Source of the DNA: Acidobacteriota bacterium
Lineage (GTDB): Bacteria; Acidobacteriota; Vicinamibacteria; Vicinamibacterales; Fen-181
Length of the DNA: 8,069 nucleotides
Direction: 5' to 3'
Assembly (NCBI GenBank): GCA_003157675.1
Contig: PMKG01000230.1
Location: 9,233-17,301 of the forward strand
Made by a program: the position numbers and the translations under genes. The notes beneath the pieces are model-generated. The model was not told the origin of the DNA, did not search any database, and saw only the letters and a program-made list of their open reading frames with translations. Every line of letters begins with the position of its first letter. The stretch's first letter is position 1. Shown piece after piece: positions 1 through 6,573 of the stretch.

Positions 1-5
1 TCGCG

Positions 6-1952
6 TCACAGAACGGCCTTGCCGGAGTATTCCAGCATCTGCGCGGTGAGGTCCATCGGGTACGAGACGACGACGTCGGCGATCCCCCCCGCGTCGTTCA
101 GCACCGGCGCCAAACGCGGCATCACGAAACCCGTGTACGAGGGCAGGTTCAGCTTCTCGACGCGGGCGACGACTTCATCCCGGAGGGCCGGGTCGAAGTG
201 CACGCCGTGGGCATCCACGAGATCCCGGGCGGCCGCGTAGTCGCCCGTGGCCTTGATGCGCTGGACCTCGGCGAGCAGCCGCCCGACGCCCTCGCGGAAC
301 GCCACGGCATCAATCAGCACGTAGAACGTCCGGCCCTCGCGCTTCCGCACCTCGATCGCCGTCGTACTGGCGATGAGCCAGTGCACGACGAGCTGGCGGT
401 TGCGCATGTGGTCTTCTTCGATCTGCGACCCCTGGCGGATCCGGCGCAGCTGGACCAGCGCGTTTCGGCAGTACGCCTCGTAGCCAGCCAGCACGATGTC
501 GTCGCGGCTCTCGGCCGGGACCAGGCCGAGATCGACCAGCTTCGAGTCCGCCAGGAAGTAGAGCCCCACCAGGTCGGCCCGAGCTTCTTCGAGGGCCGAG
601 AAGTGCTCCCGAAGGAAGACGTGGGGGTTGCCGCCGAGCCGCTCCTCGATGCGGCCCGACCCGTGGCCGATCACCTCGTGCATGTTGGTGGTCAGCTCGG
701 AGGTGAACGCCGACCACTGCTCCGCGCGCTCTGCTTCCTCCGGCGTCCACGAGAACTCGCGCCGGAAGACGGACGGCGTGGATCTCTCGTGGGCCTCGGA
801 CACGTTCGACAGCCAGACCGACTTGCTGCCGTAGCGCTCGCGAACATGTTGGTCGTTCGGCAGGTTGATGCCGATCGGCGTCACCGGCCCGGCGTGGCCC
901 GTTTCGACGACGACCTCCACGGCGTGGCCGGTGGTCCCGGTGACGCCCCGCCGGCGGTAGGCGGCGTCCCAGGGCATGTGGTCCTCGAACCACTGCGCCT
1001 CGCGGGCCAGCGTCCTGATCGCCTCGGTCTTGTCGTGGTTCACGTAGAAGACGAGCCCTTCCCACGCCCCTTTCGAGCCGCGCGCGTCGAGGTAGACCTC
1101 GATGAAGCCGTTGATCGTATCCACCATCGACGCGGGGGCGGACACCCACGCGATGTCGTGGGCCACGCGGTCGGCATCCTCGCCGCTCCGATAGAACGCC
1201 ACCAGCGCCGTGAGCGCGTCGGCCAGCGGGGCCGGCGCCCAGGCGATGGCCGCTTCGAGGTGCGACACGATCGCGCGAATCTCGCGGTCGTAGCGGCCGC
1301 CGATCCTGTACACCTCCTCCACGATCCGGCCATCGCGGCGGACGAGCCTCGAGTTGAGCGCGTAGCGCTCGCCGAACCCTTCGAGGTCGGCCATCCTCAC
1401 GCCCTCGTACAGGTTGTTCGCGCTCGACTCGAGGATGTCGCGGCCCGGGCCCGGCGTCTTGCTGGTGCATATCGGATCGCACGCAGGGTCGAAGAACATC
1501 GGCCCGAGGCGCGCGAGCACGTTGTCCGGCGTCCCGCCCTTCCCGAGCGGGAAGCTCGCGCCGTTCCGCACGGCCACCTCGGCCGAGGCCCGGAATGCCG
1601 CCGGCGTGCAGCCGAGCACGAACTTGCGCGCGGTCAGGTTGTTGTACGGCCCGCTGTTGATCCAGAACTGCTTGGTGTAGCGCTCGATCTCGGCGAGCGT
1701 GGCGGCGTCGATGCCCGAGGCGTGCGTCAGGATCTCCTCGAGGACCTCGCGCATCTCGAGGCCGTGCGCGTGGCGCTGGTCGTAGAAGATGTCGCGGCCG
1801 GCCAGGGCCGCGTTGTAGAGATGCCAGGCGAGGATCTTGCCGTCCAGAGGCAGCGCCGCAAATCCGTCGGCGTACAGCTGTACGACGGCAATTTCGCCGA
1901 CGCGCTCGAGAAGGTAGGGCCGGTCGGACGGCACACTCGGCTCAGGACTCAT
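6..1952 (-). CDS. Dipeptidyl-peptidase III-type zinc peptidase (family M49)
   Basis: This 648-residue protein is very probably a zinc-dependent exopeptidase of family M49, whose members remove dipeptides from the N-terminus of short peptides, usually in the cytosol. The M49-type zinc motif HEVIGH is at residues 425-430, preceded by LTTN and followed by GSGR. The second zinc-site motif, EEARAD, is at 455-460; the family's classic form is EECRAD, so the cysteine is alanine here. An N-terminal FWINSGPYN stretch (96-104) also fits bacterial M49 proteins. No signal peptide or membrane segment is visible, and the length is normal for the family. The chosen ATG at 1950-1952 lies inside a 7-bp repeat array and has no Shine-Dalgarno sequence ahead of it, so the true start could be slightly downstream. 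It is the last gene of a probable three-gene minus-strand operon. The family call is strong; the physiological substrate is unknown. Confidence 0.92.
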   Translation of the reverse strand: MSPEPSVPSDRPYLLERVGEIAVVQLYADGFAALPLDGKILAWHLYNAALAGRDIFYDQRHAHGLEMREVLEEILTHASGIDAATLAEIERYTKQFWINSGPYNNLTARKFVLGCTPAAFRASAEVAVRNGASFPLGKGGTPDNVLARLGPMFFDPACDPICTSKTPGPGRDILESSANNLYEGVRMADLEGFGERYALNSRLVRRDGRIVEEVYRIGGRYDREIRAIVSHLEAAIAWAPAPLADALTALVAFYRSGEDADRVAHDIAWVSAPASMVDTINGFIEVYLDARGSKGAWEGLVFYVNHDKTEAIRTLAREAQWFEDHMPWDAAYRRRGVTGTTGHAVEVVVETGHAGPVTPIGINLPNDQHVRERYGSKSVWLSNVSEAHERSTPSVFRREFSWTPEEAERAEQWSAFTSELTTNMHEVIGHGSGRIEERLGGNPHVFLREHFSALEEARADLVGLYFLADSKLVDLGLVPAESRDDIVLAGYEAYCRNALVQLRRIRQGSQIEEDHMRNRQLVVHWLIASTTAIEVRKREGRTFYVLIDAVAFREGVGRLLAEVQRIKATGDYAAARDLVDAHGVHFDPALRDEVVARVEKLNLPSYTGFVMPRLAPVLNDAGGIADVVVSYPMDLTAQMLEYSGKAVL

Positions 1953-2010
1953 GGCTCAGGACTCATGACTCAGGACTTAGGACTTAGGACTCAGGACTTA
2001 GGACTCAGGG
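1941..2010. repeat. Ten-copy heptanucleotide tandem repeat between two genes
   Basis: Ten contiguous 7-base units, read on the plus strand, fill this stretch with no phase break: CTCAGGA, CTCATGG, CTCAGGA, CTCATGA, CTCAGGA, CTTAGGA, CTTAGGA, CTCAGGA, CTTAGGA, CTCAGGG. Most differences are a C/T change at the third base or AGG versus ATG in the middle. The array overlaps the stop codon of the upstream nuclease gene (2005-2007) and the first four codons of the M49 peptidase gene (1941-1952), and fills the 52-base gap between them. It resembles in kind the short tandemly repeated heptanucleotides (STRRs) known from cyanobacterial intergenic regions. Whether it is related to them is not known. 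Confidence 0.95.
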
Positions 2011-3390
2011 CAATTCCAGGGCCTGCAGGTACCCCGGAACGGCCACGGTCCAGCCCAGCTCGCGGCGCACGCGTTCCGCGAAGGTGTCGGCCGTCCGGGA
2101 CTCGCCGTGGACGACGCACGTCAATTTGGGCGGACGGGCGAACCCGCGAAGCCAGCGCATCAGCTCGTCGGCGTCGGCGTGCGCGGACATCGAGTGCAAC
2201 TGCGCGATCGTCGCCGCCACCGGCACCATCTCGCCGTGGATCTTCACCTCGCGCTCGCCCTCAACGAGCCGGCGCCCGCGCGTCCCCTCGGCCTGGTACC
2301 CCGTGAACAGGATCGTGTTACGCGGGTTCGGCAGCGCCGTCTTCAGGTGCTGGAGGACCCGCCCCCCTGTCGCCATGCCGCTCGACGAGATGACGATCGA
2401 CGGCTGGGTCGACGAGGCGAGCTCCAGCGACTCCCTGGACTTCTCCACGGTCCGGAAGCGCCGCGTCACGAAGGCGGACACCTGGCCGCGCGCCGGCCTG
2501 ACGTCAGGATCCAGTTCGTTCGCGCGTTCCATGTAGTGCCTGAGCGCCTCGAGCGCCATCGGGCTGTCGAGGAATACCGGCACCTGCGGGATGCGGCCCT
2601 CGTCCTCGAGTTTCTTGAGCCAGTAGATCACTTCCTCGACGCGGCCGATCGCGAACGCCGGCATGACGACCTTGCCGCCGCGCGCGATGGTGTCGTTCAC
2701 GATCGTCGCCAGCGCCGAGCCATCGTGGTCCGGCTCGTGCGTCCTGTCGCCGTAGGTCGACTCGACGAGCAGCGTGTCCGCGCAATCGAGCGGCAGCGGA
2801 TCCGGCAGCACCGGACGATCGTACCGGCCGACGTCGCCGCTGAAGACCAGCTCGCGGCCGCCGTCGACCGCAAGCGTCAGCACCGCGAACGCGGATCCGA
2901 GCAGGTGGCCGGAGTTGACGAACCGCACCGTCACGCCGGGGGTCACCGGGACCGGACGATCGAACCCGACGGGTTGCAGGCGCGAGATCGCAAGGAACGC
3001 GTCGCCCTCGGTGAACAGCGGCAGCGCCGGGCTGTGTTTCGAGTAGCCGCGGCGGTTCGCCTCGCGCGCGTCCTCTTCTTCGATCCGCCCGGCGTCGGGC
3101 AGCACGATCTTGCACAGGTCGGCGGTCGCCGGCGTGCAGAACACCCGGCCGCGGAACCCCTCGGCGCACAGCCTCGGCAGGAACCCGGTGTGGTCGATAT
3201 GCGCGTGAGTCAGGACGACGGCGTGGATGCTGGAGGCGGGAACCGGGAGCGGCTGCCAGTTCCGCTCCCGCAGTTCCTTCAGTCCCTGAAAGAGGCCGCA
3301 GTCGACGAGGACTCGCCGATCCGTCACCTCGAGCAAGTACTTCGAGCCGGTCACCGTGCGCGCGGCACCAAGGAAGGTCAGCGACGGCAT
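2005..3390 (-). CDS. MBL-fold beta-CASP RNA-processing nuclease (CPSF-73/TTHA0252-like)
   Basis: This 461-residue protein is a metallo-beta-lactamase-fold hydrolase with a beta-CASP insert, the architecture of RNA endonucleases such as CPSF-73 and Thermus TTHA0252. The dinuclear metal site is visible in order: HAHIDH at 62-67, SGHLLGSA around H162, and FSGDVGRYD with D186. The beta-CASP part follows, with ESTYGDRTH at 210-218, PAFAIGR at 244-250, LDSPMA at 274-279 and SSSGMATGGR at 335-344. The C-terminal RMMBL-type segment has SMSAHAD at 400-406 and VVHGE at 426-430. All expected metal ligands are present, so it should be active, probably as a cytoplasmic RNase. The ATG lies 7 bases after the preceding desulfhydrase stop, with no clear Shine-Dalgarno sequence, which suggests translational coupling. 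The stop codon TGA falls in the first (minus-strand) unit of the 7-bp array. The natural RNA target cannot be told. Confidence 0.93.
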   Translation of the reverse strand: MPSLTFLGAARTVTGSKYLLEVTDRRVLVDCGLFQGLKELRERNWQPLPVPASSIHAVVLTHAHIDHTGFLPRLCAEGFRGRVFCTPATADLCKIVLPDAGRIEEEDAREANRRGYSKHSPALPLFTEGDAFLAISRLQPVGFDRPVPVTPGVTVRFVNSGHLLGSAFAVLTLAVDGGRELVFSGDVGRYDRPVLPDPLPLDCADTLLVESTYGDRTHEPDHDGSALATIVNDTIARGGKVVMPAFAIGRVEEVIYWLKKLEDEGRIPQVPVFLDSPMALEALRHYMERANELDPDVRPARGQVSAFVTRRFRTVEKSRESLELASSTQPSIVISSSGMATGGRVLQHLKTALPNPRNTILFTGYQAEGTRGRRLVEGEREVKIHGEMVPVAATIAQLHSMSAHADADELMRWLRGFARPPKLTCVVHGESRTADTFAERVRRELGWTVAVPGYLQALELP

Positions 3391-3397
3391 ACGATGA

Positions 3398-4390
3398 CTA
3401 TAACGCGAAAATTCCGACCTGCCCGCCCGTGTGCCAGAACAGCACCGTGGCGCGGGCGTCGATGCGTTCCTCGCGGATCCAGCCGATCATCCCGGCGAGC
3501 GCCTTCGCCGTATAGGTGTGATCCACGATGAGCGCCTCGGTGCTCGCGAGAAGCGTCTGCGCCTCGCGCGACGCGTCGCTCGGCACGCCGTACCCGTCGC
3601 CGACGAACCGGTCGTCCGCCTCGATGGCGCACGACGCCGAGAACCCGGCGCCGTCGAGGCCGAGCATCGCGCCGACCCCTTCGAGGATCCCGCCGACCGT
3701 CCGGCGGATCCCGTCCTCGGTCTCGTCGGCGCTGATGCCGACGACGCGCGTCCCGATGCGGTGCAGCCGGCAGCCGGCCAGGAGGCCGGCCTGCGTGCCT
3801 CCGGACGAGGTCGAGTGGAAGATGTAGTCGGGCGGCGCGGGCAGCTGGGCGACCATCTCGCCGACCGCCCGCGCGAACCCGAGCGCGCCGAGCGGCGTCG
3901 AGGCGCCGAGCGGAATGACGAACGGACGGCCGCCGATGGCCCGCCAGGCAGACGCCGATTCTTCCATCGCCGGCGCCCGGTCCTCGCGCGTCGCGACGTA
4001 CCGCACCTCGGCCCCGTACATCGAGTCGAGCAACGCGTTGCCGGAGAGCCGGGCGGGCGGGACACCGTTGGCGACGATCAGGCAGCGCATGCCGAGCCGC
4101 GCCGCCACCGCCGCGGTGACGCGGCAGTGATTCGACTGCACGCCGCCCGTCGTGACGAGCAGGTCGGCGCCCTCGGCCTGCGCGAGCGTCGCGACCATCT
4201 CGAGCTTGCGGACCTTGTTCCCCCCGAACCCGAACGCGATCGCATCGTCCCGCTTGACGAGCAGGCGCGGGCCGCCGCCGAGGGCCGCGCGCAGCCGCGA
4301 CGCCTCTTCGATCGGCGTGGGATAGGGCGCGAGGGCGATCGAGGGCACCGCGCGCAGCGCGGCCAGTATCGGTCTGTCGCGGTGTGGCAT
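3398..4390 (-). CDS. dcyD: D-cysteine desulfhydrase / ACC deaminase-family PLP enzyme
   Basis: This 330-residue protein belongs to the fold-type II PLP family that contains D-cysteine desulfhydrase (D-cysteine to pyruvate, sulfide and ammonia) and 1-aminocyclopropane-1-carboxylate (ACC) deaminase. The PLP lysine is K59 in GGNKVRKLE, the substrate-loop motif GGVQSNHCR is at 82-90, and a phosphate-binding SSGGTQAG follows. Two positions separate the activities: true ACC deaminases carry Glu and Leu (E295 and L322 in the Pseudomonas enzyme), while desulfhydrases carry small hydroxyl residues. Here they are T294 (YTAK) and T321 (HTGG), 27 residues apart as in the reference, favouring desulfhydrase. 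An open frame continues upstream to 4510, but that extension is arginine-rich, unlike the family and overlaps the divergent gene, so the ATG at 4388-4390 is preferred. It is the first gene of the probable minus-strand operon. Exact substrate remains an inference. Confidence 0.88.
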   Translation of the reverse strand: MPHRDRPILAALRAVPSIALAPYPTPIEEASRLRAALGGGPRLLVKRDDAIAFGFGGNKVRKLEMVATLAQAEGADLLVTTGGVQSNHCRVTAAVAARLGMRCLIVANGVPPARLSGNALLDSMYGAEVRYVATREDRAPAMEESASAWRAIGGRPFVIPLGASTPLGALGFARAVGEMVAQLPAPPDYIFHSTSSGGTQAGLLAGCRLHRIGTRVVGISADETEDGIRRTVGGILEGVGAMLGLDGAGFSASCAIEADDRFVGDGYGVPSDASREAQTLLASTEALIVDHTYTAKALAGMIGWIREERIDARATVLFWHTGGQVGIFAL

Positions 4391-4428
4391 TGGTCGGTAT
4401 TGTATACTCCAAACGGAACCTCTCTTTC
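4391..4428. promoter_or_regulatory. Divergent promoter region with overlapping -10-like hexamers
   Basis: This 38-base gap is the only space between two divergent genes and is distinctly more AT-rich than its surroundings. On the plus strand TATACT (4403-4408) differs from the -10 consensus by one base. On the minus strand TACAAT (4404 down to 4399) also differs by one base. No convincing -35 element sits at the usual spacing for either. If these are real, the plus transcript would start roughly 14 bases before the GTG at 4429 and the minus transcript almost at the ATG at 4390, giving short-leader or leaderless messages. This is inference from short motifs only. Confidence 0.35.
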
Positions 4429-5271
4429 GTGAGCTTTTTCCTCGACACCCTGCGCTCGGACCGGCTCGTCGTCGCCGCGGAGCTCCGCCCGCCGCGCGCC
4501 GAGCTTGCATCGAGCGACGGGATGGACGCGTGGATCGACACCTACCACGCCGTCCGCACGCTGACGCGCCGCGAACGGTTCGTCTTCCTGACCGACAGCG
4601 CCGTCGGCGTGCCCGAGGAGGACAACCTCCGACATCTCATCGTCAACCTGGGCGAGGATGCGCCGCTCGAGCGCGTGGTGCCGTTCCTGACGAGCAAGCA
4701 CCCGCTCGACTACTGCCTGGCCTATGCCGATCGGGCGAGGCAGCACGGGTTCGGGTCGCTCGTCGTCCTCGGCGGCGACGCGCGGGTGGGCGCCGCGAGG
4801 TCGGTCGAACACGCGTGGCAGCTGAGGCGCCAGATCCGCGCACGCGGGTCGGAGCTGTCGCTCGGCGGGTGGGCCAACCCGTACCGCGATCCGGCCCGGC
4901 AGGTCGACTACCTGCTTGACCCCGACTTCACGGGCGAGTTCTTCCTGACCCAGGTCGTGTCGCACCACGACCCGGCGCCGGTCGAGCGGTTCCTCAACGA
5001 GGCCGATCGGCGCGGCGCGAACCTGCCCGGCCTCTTTGGCGTGTTCTACTTCCGCAGCGCGCGGCCGCGCACCCTGGCGCTGCTCGCCGACTTCATCCCC
5101 GTGCCGGCAGACGGCCTCACGCGCGAGTTCGACGCGGGCGTGCCGACGGAGGAGATCTGCGCCCGCACGATCCGTGCGATGGTCGGACTGGGCGCGCGTC
5201 GTTTCTACGTCAGCAACCTCCCCCTCAGGCGCACGCACGAGACGCTGAACGCGATTCTCGACCGCGTGTGA
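4429..5271 (+). CDS. Methylenetetrahydrofolate reductase-family protein, divergent
   Basis: This 280-residue protein looks like a divergent member of the MTHFR (MetF) flavoprotein TIM-barrel family, which reduces 5,10-methylene- to 5-methyl-tetrahydrofolate for methionine synthesis. Landmarks fall in family order. AELRPPR with E18 matches the catalytic glutamate region (EFFPPK in classic MetF). LVVLGGD with D117 matches the LRGD region. GEFFLTQ with Q175 matches the FITQ strand. The C-terminal GARRFYVSNLPL resembles the HFYTLN region. Length is close to bacterial MetF at about 290-300 residues. Overall similarity is low, so folate as substrate is not assured. The frame is open from a GTG at 4384, but that start would overlap the divergent desulfhydrase start; the GTG at 4429, with a weak GGAA 10 bases upstream, is preferred. 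The next gene follows within 21 bases, implying one operon. Confidence 0.72.
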   Translation: MSFFLDTLRSDRLVVAAELRPPRAELASSDGMDAWIDTYHAVRTLTRRERFVFLTDSAVGVPEEDNLRHLIVNLGEDAPLERVVPFLTSKHPLDYCLAYADRARQHGFGSLVVLGGDARVGAARSVEHAWQLRRQIRARGSELSLGGWANPYRDPARQVDYLLDPDFTGEFFLTQVVSHHDPAPVERFLNEADRRGANLPGLFGVFYFRSARPRTLALLADFIPVPADGLTREFDAGVPTEEICARTIRAMVGLGARRFYVSNLPLRRTHETLNAILDRV

Positions 5272-5292
5272 GCCGTGATTCGGACAGGTCCC

Positions 5293-6519
5293 ATGCCTCA
5301 CTTCCTCGACTCGGTGCCGTTTTCGGGAATCATCCGCATCCGCGACATGATGTACGCGGTCGAGCGGCCGTTCAGGCTCGACCAGGGGGACGTCAGCTTC
5401 GACGCGCCCGACTCGGTCAAGCAGGGGATGGTCACGGCCATCGCCGACAACCGGTCGCACTACCTGCAGACATCCGGCGTGCCGCGGCTCCAGGAGCTGC
5501 TGGCCGAGAGGCTTCGCGCGAAGAATCACATCCCCGTGGGATCGCCGGACGAGGTGCTCGTCACCAACGGCGGGATTCACGCGCTCTACATCCTGTTCCA
5601 GGCGCTGCTCGAGCCGGGCGACGAAGTCGTCATCCCCGATCCGCTCTGGCCGCCGGGTGCCGGCACCATCCTCTCGGCGCGCGGCGTCGTCGTCCGCTAC
5701 CCGCTGCACGAGGCGGCGGAGTGGCGGTTCGACATCGACGAGCTCGCCGCATGCCTGACGCCGAAGACGCGCGCCATCTACGTGAACTCGCCGCAGAACC
5801 CGACCGGCGGCGTGCTCACGCGCGGGGACATCGGGGCGATCGCGCGGCTGGCCGACCAGCGCGGACTGTGGCTCGTCTCCGACGAGGCGTACGAGGACGT
5901 GGTGTTCGACGTCGAGCACGTGTCGGCCGCGTCGCTCCCGGGAATGTATCCGCGCACGGTGCCGGTCTACACCTTCAGCAAGTCGTACGCGATGACGGGG
6001 CTCAGGCTCGGCTATCTGGCGGTGTCGGACGCGGCGCTCAGGGACCGGGTGCGCAAGGCGCTGTTCTTCACGACGAGCAACGTCGCGTCGGTCGTGCAGT
6101 ACGGCGGCATCGCCGGCCTCGAAGGATCGCAGGACGTCGTCGGGCAGTTCCGCGCCGAGCTGCAGTCGCGGCGCGATCTGTTCTACCGAGGGATCGAGTC
6201 GCTCGGCGGCGTCTTCAGCGGGCGTCCGCCGCGCGGGGCGTTCTATGCGTTCCTGAAATTCGATCCGGAGTGGAGAACCCGGGTGGACCCGGCCACGCTC
6301 GAAGCCGCGGCGGCTCGAGGCCAGGAGGGCGTCGCAGGATTCTCGTCGCCGTCGTGGGATCTGACCGCGTTCCTGATTGCCGCCGGACGGATCGGCTGCG
6401 TGCCGGGCGTCGATTTCGGACCGGGCGGCGAGGGCTACCTGCGCTTCTGCTTCGCGCGCGAGCGGTCGGAGCTGGCGGGGGCGATCGAGTCGTTGAGGAA
6501 CATCTTCAGGCAACCCTAA
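5293..6519 (+). CDS. Class I/II PLP-dependent aminotransferase
   Basis: This 408-residue protein is a fold-type I aminotransferase of the aspartate aminotransferase superfamily, transferring an amino group between an amino acid and a 2-oxo acid in the cytoplasm. Numbered from the ATG at 5293, SPQNPTGG carries the PLP-contacting N169, SDEAYED carries D197 and Y200, and FSKSYAMTGLRLGY carries the Schiff-base lysine K230. LRFCFAR near the C-terminus carries R384, the expected substrate-carboxylate arginine. The stretch between FYAFLKFD and CVPGVDFG is longer than in typical relatives and ends in SSPSWDLTAF. An upstream in-frame GTG at 5275 would add six residues and start 3 bases after the preceding stop; neither start has a good Shine-Dalgarno sequence. 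It is probably co-transcribed with the MTHFR-like gene. Substrate cannot be assigned from sequence alone. Confidence 0.9.
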   Translation: MPHFLDSVPFSGIIRIRDMMYAVERPFRLDQGDVSFDAPDSVKQGMVTAIADNRSHYLQTSGVPRLQELLAERLRAKNHIPVGSPDEVLVTNGGIHALYILFQALLEPGDEVVIPDPLWPPGAGTILSARGVVVRYPLHEAAEWRFDIDELAACLTPKTRAIYVNSPQNPTGGVLTRGDIGAIARLADQRGLWLVSDEAYEDVVFDVEHVSAASLPGMYPRTVPVYTFSKSYAMTGLRLGYLAVSDAALRDRVRKALFFTTSNVASVVQYGGIAGLEGSQDVVGQFRAELQSRRDLFYRGIESLGGVFSGRPPRGAFYAFLKFDPEWRTRVDPATLEAAAARGQEGVAGFSSPSWDLTAFLIAAGRIGCVPGVDFGPGGEGYLRFCFARERSELAGAIESLRNIFRQP

Positions 6520-6537
6520 AGGGTCGCCCTACACCCG

Positions 6538-6565
6538 GTCCTTCCTCGTCCCTCGTCCCTCGATC
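6538..6565. repeat. Short imperfect heptanucleotide repeat in convergent gap
   Basis: Two identical 7-base units, CTCGTCC at 6545-6551 and 6552-6558, are flanked by a degenerate unit on each side (GTCCTTC at 6538-6544 and CTCGATC at 6559-6565). The array occupies half of the 54-base gap between the convergent aminotransferase and HD-GYP genes. The period equals that of the larger array at 1941-2010 but the unit differs. The same gap begins with a small inverted repeat (AGGG, three bases, CCCT at 6520-6530) that lacks a T-tract, so I do not call a terminator. Confidence 0.6.
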
Positions 6566-6573
6566 CCGGGCCG

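Noticed and set aside
1941..2010. The heptamer array as a CRISPR array
   Set aside because: Units are 7 bp and directly contiguous with no spacers, and no cas gene is nearby.
198..2306. A 702-codon open frame on the plus strand, antisense to the M49 peptidase and the end of the nuclease
   Set aside because: It is antisense to two well-recognised genes, rich in Arg, Ala and Pro, shows no family motif, and is expected in DNA this GC-rich.
2107..3531. A 474-codon plus-strand frame antisense to the beta-CASP nuclease
   Set aside because: It is Arg/His-rich shadow sequence without motifs, while the opposite strand encodes a complete nuclease with all metal ligands.
4391..4541. N-terminal extensions of the desulfhydrase frame (to 4510) and of an alternative frame (to 4541)
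   Set aside because: The added residues are Arg-rich, not like the family, and antisense to the start of the MTHFR-like gene. The ATG at 4390 gives the family's normal length.
4078..6513. An 811-codon open frame on the minus strand, antisense to the MTHFR-like gene and the aminotransferase
   Set aside because: It crosses two recognised genes plus the divergent promoter gap and runs into the desulfhydrase in the wrong frame. Its composition is typical of a high-GC shadow and it has no recognisable motif.
6513..6530. Possible intrinsic terminator after the aminotransferase (ACCC-TAAA-GGGT and AGGG-TCG-CCCT)
   Set aside because: The stems are only 4 bp, they overlap and exclude each other, and no T-tract follows on either strand.
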